Assembly: GCA_963675935.2 (NCBI GenBank)
Contig: OY780964.2
Span: forward strand, 1,488,001 to 1,552,000
Source: G963675935 sp963675935
GTDB lineage: Bacteria; Planctomycetota; Planctomycetia; Pirellulales; Thermoguttaceae
Direction: 5' to 3'
DNA: 64,000 bases
This document shows, piece after piece, positions 16,564 to 24,298 of this stretch. How positions within the stretch are numbered: the stretch's first letter is position 1; each line of letters begins with the position of its first letter. A program made the translations under genes and the position numbers. The notes beneath the pieces were generated by a model. The model worked only from the letters and a program-made list of their open reading frames with translations, had not been told where the DNA came from and did no database searches.

Positions 16564-17295
16564 ATGAGTTTGCAGCCCTATCCCCCTCCCTCCATGTCCG
16601 AACGCTACTTTGTCGATGAACCGATCACGGCCGAGCGGGTGACGCTCTCCGGTCCCGAATCGCACCACCTGATCCACGTGATGCGGGCCGCGCCCGGCGT
16701 GCGCGTGACGCTGTTCGACGGCGGCGGCGACGAGTTTCCCGCCGTGGTCGAACGTGTCGGACGATCGGAGGTCGAACTGTCGGTCGTCTCGCGCGAGCGA
16801 ATTGATCGAGAGCTTCCGTGCGATTTGACGATCGGCGTTGCTCTGCCGAAGGGCGACCGGCAGAAGTGGCTCGTCGAGAAAGCGGTCGAACTGGGCGTGA
16901 CGCGGATCGTGCCGCTCGTCACCCGGCGGTCGGTGGCCCAGCCGGTCGATCAAGCGCTTGTGCGATTGCGTCGAGCCGTGGTCGAGGCATCGAAGCAGTG
17001 CGGCCGGAACCGTCTGATGCAGATCGACCAACCGAGCGATTGGCCCGCTTTCGTTGCCTCGGCACCGGTCGAGACCTGCCGGCTGCTGGCGCATCCAGGC
17101 GTGGACAATGGCGAATGGAAAAGCAAAAAAGAAAACGGGATGTTTTTTGCGGCCGTCGGGCCGGAGGGCGGTTTTGACGACGGAGAAGTGTCGCTTGCCC
17201 TGGAGGCCGGGTGGCTCGCGGTAAATCTCGGCCCTCGCATTCTTCGAGTGGAAACCGCGGCCTTGGCGCTGGCGGCCGTCGTTGCGGCTGGCTAG
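16564..17295 (+). CDS. rsmE: 16S rRNA (uracil1498-N3)-methyltransferase
   Basis: RsmE methylates N3 of U1498 of 16S rRNA using S-adenosylmethionine. The 243-residue protein has the N-terminal PUA-like part (ERYFVDEPITAERVTLSG, ESHHLIHVMRAAPG) and the C-terminal SPOUT knot: LPKGDRQKWLVEKAVELGV, RIVPLVTRRS, the cofactor motifs AVGPEGGFDDGEV and NLGPRILRVETAALAL. The ATG at 16564 is chosen because AAAGGA lies 6-8 bp upstream; an in-frame ATG at 16594 has only pyrimidines before it. It appears monocistronic. Confidence 0.94.
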   Translation: MSLQPYPPPSMSERYFVDEPITAERVTLSGPESHHLIHVMRAAPGVRVTLFDGGGDEFPAVVERVGRSEVELSVVSRERIDRELPCDLTIGVALPKGDRQKWLVEKAVELGVTRIVPLVTRRSVAQPVDQALVRLRRAVVEASKQCGRNRLMQIDQPSDWPAFVASAPVETCRLLAHPGVDNGEWKSKKENGMFFAAVGPEGGFDDGEVSLALEAGWLAVNLGPRILRVETAALALAAVVAAG

Positions 17296-17329
17296 GAACT
17301 AAAAATGCCGCTTGCGGCTTCGCACTCTC

Positions 17330-18322
17330 CTATTTCCCGCTTAATTCCGCAATCCGGCGCGAAATCTTTTCGAGCCGCGACAACTCGGCCTGGCGCTGGG
17401 CGTCGCCACCGGAAAACTTCGGGCCGTTTGCGCTCTCCCGGGCTTCGACCACGCGAACGCTAAGCTGCGAAATGGCCGATTTCGGTGATTCCAACGGTGC
17501 AATGGCGTCTCGATTTTCCTTGGGCGCCAGTTCACGGATCAAGTGGAGATCGTTGCGGCGGACGGTCAAAATCTTCAGCCGCTCGACCAACGGTTCGAGC
17601 CGTGCCGCGTTCCACTCGCCCTTCTCGTCCAACCCAGCCTCGAACTCGCGCAGGGCGAGATTGCTGCCTGCGATTCGGGCATCGAGTTCACCGACGTTCA
17701 CATGCACGGAGTCGTCCTGCGCTTGGTGGCTCGACGCAATGGCTTCCTGATCCGTCACTTCCGGCTTCGCGACAACCCGTTTCACCGCTTGCGGTTTCGC
17801 GGTCTCTCTCTTCACCGATTGAGGCTTCGCAACTTCCGGTTTCGCTTCTGATTTATCCGCTTTCGACGCAAGTCCTTTCAGCGCGGTCTCAAGCCAGTCG
17901 ATCAGCCGATCTTGATCGTCGAACCGGCTGCCGGCGTTTTTCCAATCGCGACGAACGGCGGCCCAGGCGTCGTGATTTCCACCACGATCATCGTACTGAA
18001 ACGCAAGGGCGGCGATGGCTTTCTTCTCGCAGGCATCGGTCTCTTCGACCACATCGCCGAGCGACTTCCACGTGACCATATTTTGGTGCAGCGCGGCGTG
18101 GGTGCGGGCCTGTTGGGCCGCAGCCTCGTCCGAGTCGAGCGTCAACCGAGTCGCACGCGCAGCCCGCTGTTCGAGCCGCTCGAGCCATGCCTGCTGTTCG
18201 GCGAAGTTCATTTTTGCAAGCCGATCGAACGCCACTGGCGTTGCCTGCGGGGCAGGCTGGGCGACCGCCGTGGCGACAAACATCAGACTCGACAGCAGGA
18301 ATTCAGCAATTGGCATTCGCAT
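17330..18322 (-). CDS. Exported helical protein of unknown function
   Basis: I do not recognise this 330-residue protein. The ATG at 18320-18322 follows GGAGGG by about 5 bp and gives a signal peptide (MRMPIAEFLLSSLMFVATAV, cleaved near AVAQ-PAP). The mature part is largely charged helix: an N-terminal region with NFAEQQAWLERLEQRAARAT, a middle linker with repeated short VAKPE/VKRETAKPQ-like units, and a C-terminal helical part ending ELSRLEKISRRIAELSGK. It may be coiled coil and periplasmic. It converges on rsmE. Confidence 0.72.
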   Translation of the reverse strand: MRMPIAEFLLSSLMFVATAVAQPAPQATPVAFDRLAKMNFAEQQAWLERLEQRAARATRLTLDSDEAAAQQARTHAALHQNMVTWKSLGDVVEETDACEKKAIAALAFQYDDRGGNHDAWAAVRRDWKNAGSRFDDQDRLIDWLETALKGLASKADKSEAKPEVAKPQSVKRETAKPQAVKRVVAKPEVTDQEAIASSHQAQDDSVHVNVGELDARIAGSNLALREFEAGLDEKGEWNAARLEPLVERLKILTVRRNDLHLIRELAPKENRDAIAPLESPKSAISQLSVRVVEARESANGPKFSGGDAQRQAELSRLEKISRRIAELSGK

Positions 18323-18436
18323 GATACCCTCCGATACTCCCCTCGGAAGAGTAGTACGCCGATGACGCAAGTCAAGTCAAATTTCCGGTCGCTCCCCAGG
18401 CAGTCACCACGTAGGCATTGCCCGCATATTCTCTTC

Positions 18437-18457
18437 TTCCCACACTCCGCGTGGGAA
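18437..18457. repeat. Short palindrome, CCCAC-CTCCGC-GTGGG family
   Basis: TTCCCAC and GTGGGAA enclose ACTCCGC. The same kind of unit forms the outermost ends of the 33626-34116 compound palindrome. The 18371-18656 gap otherwise shows no gene and should contain the promoter of the sigma-factor gene. Confidence 0.6.
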
Positions 18458-18656
18458 CGCACTTTTTCGATGCTCCTGCGTCGTGGGAATCGCCGCCGCA
18501 CCACCCCCGAGAGTGCTGGCGATTAGTTGTCTGGCGGCACGACATCGCCGCTCGACGGAATTTTCTCGATTTTCTGCCTGATTCCATCCAGAATGGACCT
18601 TATCTGAATGAGGGCGGTGTTTTCGCCCGTTTCTCGTCGCCTTTTCGCCAGCGACC

Positions 18657-19208
18657 ATGACCAAAAATGCCACACCCGCCGTGTCGGATTCCGAACGCAC
18701 CTCGCAGTTCCTGCAATTATACTCCGTCACGCAGCCCCGCTTGTTCGCCTACATCCTGGCCATGATTCCCGCGTGGCACGACGCCGAAGAGGTGTTGCAG
18801 GAGACGAGCGTCGTGTTGTGGCAATCGTTCGACCAATTCCAGCAGGGGACGAACTTCTGGGCCTGGGCCAAGACGACGGCCCTGCATCAGGTGCTTTCCT
18901 TCCGAAAGCGAAAAAAGCGACAGCCTTCGCCGCTTGAGAACCGGTTTGTCGAACTTGTGGCCAAGGAGTATGGCCTCATGGCCAACGACCTCGAAGATCA
19001 ATTGCTGGCCTTGGCCAAGTGCGTTGAAAAACTCCCGCCGAACGAACGGGAACTGATTGTCGCCTGCTACGAGCCGGACACGACCATCCAGGCGGTTGCC
19101 TCGCAATTTGGCCGGCCCGCCGGAACCGTCTACAAATCGCTCACAAGAATTCGTAGAGCATTGATGACGTGCATCGAAGAAACCCTTTTGGAGGGCCCTC
19201 GCCGATGA
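18657..19208 (+). CDS. ECF-type RNA polymerase sigma factor (planctomycete group)
   Basis: The 183-residue protein has sigma region 2 (FLQLYSVTQPRLFAYILAM, DAEEVLQETSVVLWQSFDQF, FWAWAKTTALHQVLSF) and region 4 (ALAKCVEKLPPNERELIVAC, IQAVASQFGRPAGTVYKSL, a helix-turn-helix). It lacks region 3, so it is an ECF sigma factor. This type is typical of Rhodopirellula-like planctomycetes, where the gene sits directly before a membrane protein with FecR and LamG-like domains. The same is true here: the stop overlaps the ATG of the next gene by ATGA. The downstream protein is therefore a likely regulator or sensor partner (inference). Confidence 0.92.
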   Translation: MTKNATPAVSDSERTSQFLQLYSVTQPRLFAYILAMIPAWHDAEEVLQETSVVLWQSFDQFQQGTNFWAWAKTTALHQVLSFRKRKKRQPSPLENRFVELVAKEYGLMANDLEDQLLALAKCVEKLPPNERELIVACYEPDTTIQAVASQFGRPAGTVYKSLTRIRRALMTCIEETLLEGPRR

Positions 19209-21562
19209 ACGCCGCGTGGAAACCCGCCGACGAGCTGGCCGACCTGGTCGAGGCGACGTGCTTGGGCGCTGCGACACCGGAGCAATTCGACCGGCTGATG
19301 GAGTTGGTCGTGTCGGATCAGGCGTCGCGGCGTTACTACGTGCGTTATCTTCACATGCACGCCAGTTTGCCCCGCATCTTTCAGGCGGCGGACGGCGCCG
19401 TTTCGGTATCGGGAAGCGAATTTCATTCTGAGCGAAGCGAATTTCATTCTGAGCGAAGCGATTGTCATTCTGAGCGAAGCGATTGTCATTCTGAGCGAAG
19501 CGAAGAATCTCGCGTCGGCCCCGCCCCGGAGATTCTTCGCTTCGCTCAGAATGACACTGGCGAGAATGTCGAAAGGCAAAATGATGAAGGCCATGCAAGC
19601 GATTATGCAGCGGAGTCGCCGGCCGTTCCGGTTGCGCCGCCTGCTTCACTGCCTTTCGGTTTTCTCAGCCAATCGTGGCAAGGGACGACCGCCTTCCTTC
19701 ACGAGCACGAGTTTTTCACCGGCTACATGGTGGCGACCGTGCTTTTCGGCATAGCGACGCTGATTGCCGCGAACATTTACATCACACACCATCAAAGTGC
19801 GGAGTATGCCGAAAACCGTTCGATTTCGCCGGCCCCGATGCTCGTGAAGCCCGATTCCAAACCCGAGCCGAAAATCGTTTCCATCGCCCGGATAGCGGGC
19901 ATGGTCGATTGTGTTTGGGTCGATGCGAATTACGCTCCCTTCCACGATCGCATCGTGCAGGGCGATAAATTCATGCTGAAATCAGGGTTGATGGAAATTA
20001 CGTACAAAACCGGGGCGCGAGTGATTCTTCAAGGCCCATGTACTTACGAAGTGGACTCGACGGCCGGCGGGTTTTTGTCGTTGGGCAAGTTGACGGCGCG
20101 GGTGGAAAGTAGGTCCCGTCTGCCGGACGGGACAAGTAGGTCCCGCTTTCCGAGCGGGACATTGCCAACCGATCGCGATGCCTCGAAGTCCCGCCCGGCA
20201 GGCGGGACCTACTTTGCCGTTCGCACTCCCACGGCCACGGTGACCGACCTCGGCACGGAGTTCGGCGTCGAAGTCGGCAAGGAAGGCAACGCCCACGTCG
20301 TTGTGTTTGTCGGGGAAGTCGAAACAGCCCTAAAAAATCAAAATGCCAGCGACTCCAAGCCGGTTCGGCTGAAGGCTGGCCATTCGGCTGAACTCGGCCA
20401 AGCGAAGATTGTCGTCCTTCCCAAACAAGAGCGGCCGGCCGCCAATGCCGGTTTTGTCCGCAAGATCGCACCTCGTCTCAGAGTTCCGCTGCTGGGCTTT
20501 TATCCGTTGGCCGAAGACGCCAAGGACCACGGCGGGCATGGCAACCACGTCGAGCCGTCGAAGATGCACGGCATCGAATTCATCGATGGCCCTGACGGCC
20601 GTGCGGCGCGGTTCCGCGAGGAGGCGGGCAGCTACATCGACTTGCCCATCGACGCCAGCCCGGAAAGCATGCCCAAACTTACTTGGGGCGCGTGGGTGCG
20701 GCCGCAAAAAGTTGGTTCCACACAGTGTGAAATCCTTTCCACCGACAATTATGACCTTGAGGGCTACGACCGCGCTTTGACCATCGATGATCGCTTGGGC
20801 ATTGACCCCGTCGACGGGAAACAAATCCCTAGGACCAACGTGTTTCATTTTTCGGCGTTTCGGGGAAATTACGCCGGCGGCGGAATTCTCTTCTCCGACG
20901 GACCTCGCCCGGAAGTGGGCCGCCGCATGTTTGTGGCCGCGGTCTATGATCAAAAGCGAGAAACGATTGCGATTTACGTCGAAGATCGCAAGATGAACGC
21001 GGGACGCGGCGGACTCGTCGCAAATAGGTCCGCGCCGGCTCGCATTGGATCGAGCAACTATTTCGTGCGTCTAGGCCGCCACGCCAATGGGATCGAGCCG
21101 TTTGACGGCGAGATCGACAACGTGTTCATTTTCGGCGCGGCGCTCGGTGCAGTCCAGTTGGAGGCGATTCGCGCCGGCGGCGCGAAGGCTATCTTGGCCA
21201 TCGCCAGGGGCGAGGATGCGAAAGAGGAGACCAGGAAGACGTTAGGAATCGGCGCCGAGGCGGAAAGCTCGTATCCCTCCAGACCGCCGGTTAACGGCAG
21301 TCCGTCGATAATTGTGAGCCAACCGCGATACGATCTGAACGACTTCTATCGTCTTCGAGAAGTGATCTTCTGTGGAAATCATCAACAAATCGAGGGCTTG
21401 TCTGGAGAATTGGCGATTGCAACGCCGCTCACCGGTCCAGGGTCGCGTAACGCGCCGACCATCACGAGGTTACCGATCGTCGAAACGCGCGCCGGCCAGC
21501 AAGCCAACGATGCGAGAAAGGAGGTGCAACGACAAGCAATCATTGTTGAAAGAGGAGGGTGA
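19205..21562 (+). CDS. Membrane protein with FecR and LamG-like domains, containing two palindromic insertions
   Basis: The ATG at 19205 overlaps the sigma-factor stop and gives 785 residues. Residues 1-69 resemble the cytosolic anti-sigma-like start (DELADLVEATCLGAATPEQF). Residues 70-117 come from an inserted repeat of heptapeptide units. One membrane helix follows at about 171-195 (MVATVLFGIATLIAANIYI). The FecR domain (about 235-385) includes VILQGPCTYEV, GKLTARVE, then a second inserted stretch at about 301-337, then FAVRTPTATVTDLGTEFGVEV. Residues about 432-655 form a LamG/concanavalin-like domain (FYPLAEDAKDHGGHGN, LTWGAWVRP, FDGEIDNVFIFGAAL). The protein probably couples an extracellular ligand to the adjacent sigma factor (inference). 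Confidence 0.87.
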   Translation: MNAAWKPADELADLVEATCLGAATPEQFDRLMELVVSDQASRRYYVRYLHMHASLPRIFQAADGAVSVSGSEFHSERSEFHSERSDCHSERSDCHSERSEESRVGPAPEILRFAQNDTGENVERQNDEGHASDYAAESPAVPVAPPASLPFGFLSQSWQGTTAFLHEHEFFTGYMVATVLFGIATLIAANIYITHHQSAEYAENRSISPAPMLVKPDSKPEPKIVSIARIAGMVDCVWVDANYAPFHDRIVQGDKFMLKSGLMEITYKTGARVILQGPCTYEVDSTAGGFLSLGKLTARVESRSRLPDGTSRSRFPSGTLPTDRDASKSRPAGGTYFAVRTPTATVTDLGTEFGVEVGKEGNAHVVVFVGEVETALKNQNASDSKPVRLKAGHSAELGQAKIVVLPKQERPAANAGFVRKIAPRLRVPLLGFYPLAEDAKDHGGHGNHVEPSKMHGIEFIDGPDGRAARFREEAGSYIDLPIDASPESMPKLTWGAWVRPQKVGSTQCEILSTDNYDLEGYDRALTIDDRLGIDPVDGKQIPRTNVFHFSAFRGNYAGGGILFSDGPRPEVGRRMFVAAVYDQKRETIAIYVEDRKMNAGRGGLVANRSAPARIGSSNYFVRLGRHANGIEPFDGEIDNVFIFGAALGAVQLEAIRAGGAKAILAIARGEDAKEETRKTLGIGAEAESSYPSRPPVNGSPSIIVSQPRYDLNDFYRLREVIFCGNHQQIEGLSGELAIATPLTGPGSRNAPTITRLPIVETRAGQQANDARKEVQRQAIIVERGG
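19413..19556. repeat. Intragenic palindrome with 21-bp tandem units, translated in frame
   Basis: Four 21-bp units (GAAGCGAATTTCATTCTGAGC type, two variants) fill 19413-19496, followed by the normal GAAGCGAAGAATCTCG arm and its complement ending near 19556. Because 21 bp is seven codons, the host frame is preserved and reads SEFHSER, SEFHSER, SDCHSER, SDCHSER. This is the same CATTCTGAG family as at 34386-34460 and 40599-40690 and the core of the 139-bp elements. Confidence 0.9.
20106..20215. repeat. Intragenic palindrome inside the FecR domain, translated in frame
   Basis: AAAGTAGGTCCCG at 20106 is mirrored by CGGGACCTACTTT ending at 20215. A third, internal AAGTAGGTCCCG unit is tandem to the first. 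It encodes SRSRLPDGTSRSRFPSGT and similar, placed between GKLTARVE and FAVRTPTATV, which are adjacent in ordinary FecR proteins. Confidence 0.88.
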
Positions 21563-21648
21563 GGTTTGTGAGTCGCTGATCTCCGAGTGTATCGGAGTGT
21601 CGTTTTCCTTGGTGCGATTGCACCAGATTCCGTGAAAGGGTTTTTGTC

Positions 21649-22437
21649 ATGAGACTGTGCAAGATGGTGTGTGGATTGGCGTTGGTTCTGTTTCTTGGCC
21701 AGGCAATTGTTGCATCAGCCACGACGATTAGCTACGTCGGCGCCGACACGACAGTGGGGCCGTACTTCCGAACCTCCAACAAACCGGGATTGACCAAACC
21801 TATGGATGTCGGAGCGACGGCGCCGGACAATATCTACGGCACGGATGGCACGGTGTTCTTCAACCCCACATCCGGTAATGGTTTTTGGACCGCCTGGAAT
21901 GCGAATATTTCGGATCTCCATCCAACATATTTTGCCTCCGTCAACCAGGGTAACGCCAGCGCGCAATCCTCCAACTACAGTGGAGCCCTTGACATCGACA
22001 ATTCGACTTTGTCGGGCGTGGATCCAGTGGCCGACCGCAATGCCGGCTATCTGGGCTTCAGTGGCAGCACTTCGGATCTTCTGGCGTTTTCGATGACGCT
22101 CGGCGAGGGCATTCCCACGAACGGGTTCCGTGTCGGCGTGTTTGTGAATTTCCTTGCAGGCACCACGCCGTCAAGCATCAATCTCCAAATCGGAGGCGTT
22201 AGCGCGACAACCACGGACACAATTTCAGACGACGCCACGGGCAGCATGGAATTCTTCGACGTCAAAGGCGCCAGTGCCGGCGATGTTCTGGAGTTCCGGT
22301 TGAGCGGAAGCAAGAGTTTCTGCGTACTTAGTGGTGTGACGTTTGACACTCTGTCTGTTCCAGAGCCGTCTACGATTGTCCTTCTTTGCTCAGCGGTGGC
22401 CGGGCTGCTTTGCTACGCATGGCGGAAGCAAAAATAG
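21649..22437 (+). CDS. PEP-CTERM sorting-signal protein
   Basis: The 262-residue protein has an N-terminal signal peptide (LCKMVCGLALVLFLGQAIVA then SA) and a C-terminal PEP-CTERM tripartite tail: VPEPSTIVLL, a hydrophobic helix (CSAVAGLLCYAW) and the basic end RKQK. Such tails are recognised by an exosortase, which cleaves at PEP and is linked to exopolysaccharide-associated export. The body is Ser/Thr/Gly-rich beta sequence without a recognised catalytic motif. No exosortase gene is in this window. It lies between the FecR/LamG gene and the DUF1559 gene, all on the plus strand. Confidence 0.9.
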   Translation: MRLCKMVCGLALVLFLGQAIVASATTISYVGADTTVGPYFRTSNKPGLTKPMDVGATAPDNIYGTDGTVFFNPTSGNGFWTAWNANISDLHPTYFASVNQGNASAQSSNYSGALDIDNSTLSGVDPVADRNAGYLGFSGSTSDLLAFSMTLGEGIPTNGFRVGVFVNFLAGTTPSSINLQIGGVSATTTDTISDDATGSMEFFDVKGASAGDVLEFRLSGSKSFCVLSGVTFDTLSVPEPSTIVLLCSAVAGLLCYAWRKQK

Positions 22438-22477
22438 CGAAGTCTCCCATTTTTGTTGGAAAGAGGGAACTCATGGC

Positions 22478-22510
22478 GTCGGGGGCGGCAATGAAATTGC
22501 CGCCCCCGAC
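22478..22510. terminator. Perfect 15-bp hairpin after the PEP-CTERM gene
   Basis: GTCGGGGGCGGCAAT (22478-22492) and ATTGCCGCCCCCGAC (22496-22510) pair without mismatch around a GAA loop. There is no T-run, so it may be a terminator of the L-shaped kind, an mRNA-stabilising hairpin or another palindromic element. Confidence 0.5.
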
Positions 22511-22634
22511 AAAGCATCAGATGATGGATGGCGGACGACCTTGGTGGGGCCCTTTTTCACCACGCTCTGTATCCGCCACGTTTTCCTACTCCCTTTTCAC
22601 ATTATTTTCGTATTATTTTCGGAAGGCCAATGTT

Positions 22635-23654
22635 ATGAAGCGGCTTACGGGTAGGCACGGTTTCACCTTGGTAGAACTTTTGGTCGTCATCACGATCATC
22701 GGTATTTTGATCGCCCTGTTGCTCCCGGCCGTACAGGCGGCGCGCGAGGCGGCCAGAAGAATGCAATGCTCGAACAATCTCAAGCAAATGGCCCTGGCAA
22801 TGCATAATTTTCACCAGTTGCAAAACCATTTTCCATCGGCCGGCTGGGGGTACATGTGGGCGCCCCATCCCGATCGCGGCGTCGGCGTGGATCAGACCGG
22901 CAGTTGGATCTATTCGATCCTTCCGCAACTCGAACAGGAGGGCCTTTTCCATTTGGGCGAAGGCGTCGGCCGCACCAACGACACCTCACCCACGTTGCTT
23001 GACGGAAATAAAAAACGCCTGCAAACGCCGCTCGGCCTATTGATTTGCCCCAGCCGCCGCCAGGCGATCAATTACACCGTTACGCCCAATCCCAACGCCT
23101 TTTATGTGGCCAAGCCAATCCTCTGCAATACGCTGGACGTTGGTGCGAGGACCGATTATGCCGCCAACGGCGGCGAAGTTTGGACGGATTTCCACGGCGG
23201 CCCGACCAATTTGGCCGCAGGCGATTCGGGAAGCTACTCGTTCCCATCGGCAGGCGGCAGTACAGGCATCGTCTTCACCCGAAGCAGCTTCACCTTCGCC
23301 GACGTGACCGACGGCACGTCGAACACCTACATGATCGGCGAAAAATATCTCGAACCGGAAAACTACGCGACAGGCGTCAACGCCGGCGACGACCAGGGGC
23401 CATTTGTTTGCGATGAACGCGATTCCGTCCGTTGGGCCAGCGCAGGCGCCGGCACGGAAAACTTCTTACGGCCCTACCAGGACTGCGAGGGAGCCGCGGG
23501 GACGTGGAATTTCGGCAGCCCGCACTCCGGCAGCTTCAACATGGCCCTCTGCGACGGTTCGGTCAATTCGATCAGCTATTCGATCGAAGAAAACGTGCAT
23601 CGCTTTTTAGCCAACCGCAAGGACGGCGTGGCCATCGACGCGAAGAAATTTTAG
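22635..23654 (+). CDS. DUF1559 prepilin-type protein with H-x9-DG C-terminus
   Basis: The ATG at 22635 follows GGAAGG by 9 bp and gives 339 residues. The N-terminus MKRLTGRHGFTLVELLVVIT is a type-IV prepilin leader cut after the glycine (G-FTLVELLV), followed by the long hydrophobic helix with LLLPAVQAAREAARR. The next part, CSNNLKQMALAMHNFHQL, is the DUF1559 signature. The C-terminus has HSGSFNMALCDGSV, where H and DG are separated by nine residues, the H-x9-DG motif of these proteins. The family is hugely expanded in planctomycetes; its members are thought to be pseudopilin-like surface or secretion proteins. Upstream in-frame ATGs at 22386 and after lack the leader. Confidence 0.95.
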   Translation: MKRLTGRHGFTLVELLVVITIIGILIALLLPAVQAAREAARRMQCSNNLKQMALAMHNFHQLQNHFPSAGWGYMWAPHPDRGVGVDQTGSWIYSILPQLEQEGLFHLGEGVGRTNDTSPTLLDGNKKRLQTPLGLLICPSRRQAINYTVTPNPNAFYVAKPILCNTLDVGARTDYAANGGEVWTDFHGGPTNLAAGDSGSYSFPSAGGSTGIVFTRSSFTFADVTDGTSNTYMIGEKYLEPENYATGVNAGDDQGPFVCDERDSVRWASAGAGTENFLRPYQDCEGAAGTWNFGSPHSGSFNMALCDGSVNSISYSIEENVHRFLANRKDGVAIDAKKF

Positions 23655-23659
23655 TGCAT

Positions 23660-23814
23660 TGTAGCCCGTGTGCGGCCATTTTATCTGGCAAGATCGGTCA
23701 TTCTGAGCGCAGCGAAGAATCTCGCCCGCGCCGCGAGGAAAACGAGATTCTTCGCTGCGCTCAGAATGACGGAATTGCCTATCTGCCAGAAAATATGGCC
23801 GCACACTGTAGCCC
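23660..23814. mobile_element. 139-bp nested-palindrome element, copy 2, with 8-bp target duplication
   Basis: The element is 23668-23806, starts GTGTGCGGCC and ends GGCCGCACAC. Its inner palindrome is the CATTCTGAGCGCAGCGAAG type. The octamer TGTAGCCC is at 23660-23667 and again at 23807-23814, directly abutting both ends. It begins 13 bp after the DUF1559 stop codon. Confidence 0.9.
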
Positions 23815-23993
23815 CCGTCACTTTATCAGACGAAATAGGATTTATGGGACCAAGGGGGAGAAGGTGATGGTGAAATAGCTGGAAAGGCCCGACAGCGAAA
23901 CTATCGTCGCCACCCGCTCAATTCGCTCCCACCGGAATTGTTCTCATGCAGATATCTTGGCATTGTCCATGATGATGTCAAGCCATCACCTAT

Positions 23994-24298
23994 TGTAGTG
24001 ATTCAGTCTGTTGGGTATTTATCGTGGAGTGAAATCGGCGTAGATTTCGACCCGGAGGGTCGTTTGATAATAGCCCAGCGATTCATCGCTGGGGAAAGGG
24101 AGAGGCCAAATAGCGAATCCGTTTCGTAGGGACGGTCGAACGGCGACGCCTCATTTTCGGCCGTCCCTACGGGACTTTTCGGGCAAAATTGGGATGCCTT
24201 GGCGTCCCAGCAGTAAACTGCTGGGCTATTTTCCAACGCCCCTACGGGGCAAAAACAGTCGTCCGGCTCATAAGTTTCCACAATTGTGAATCACTACA
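23994..24298. repeat. 305-bp compound palindrome ending at the uvrB stop codon
   Basis: The outer ends are a perfect 12-bp pair, TGTAGTGATTCA (23994-24005) and TGAATCACTACA (24287-24298). Inside are paired ATAATAGCCCAGCG / GCTGGGCTATTTT segments and a CGTAGGGACGGTCG / GGCCGTCCCTACG core. CTAT occurs on both sides (23990-23993 and 24299-24302), possibly a 4-bp duplication that includes the complement of uvrB's TAG. The same building blocks appear at 33771-33940. The 23655-24298 stretch has no gene. Confidence 0.8.

Noticed and set aside
19413..19496. Possible CRISPR repeat array
   Set aside because: Units are directly tandem at 21 bp with no spacers and lie inside a coding sequence; no cas genes are present.
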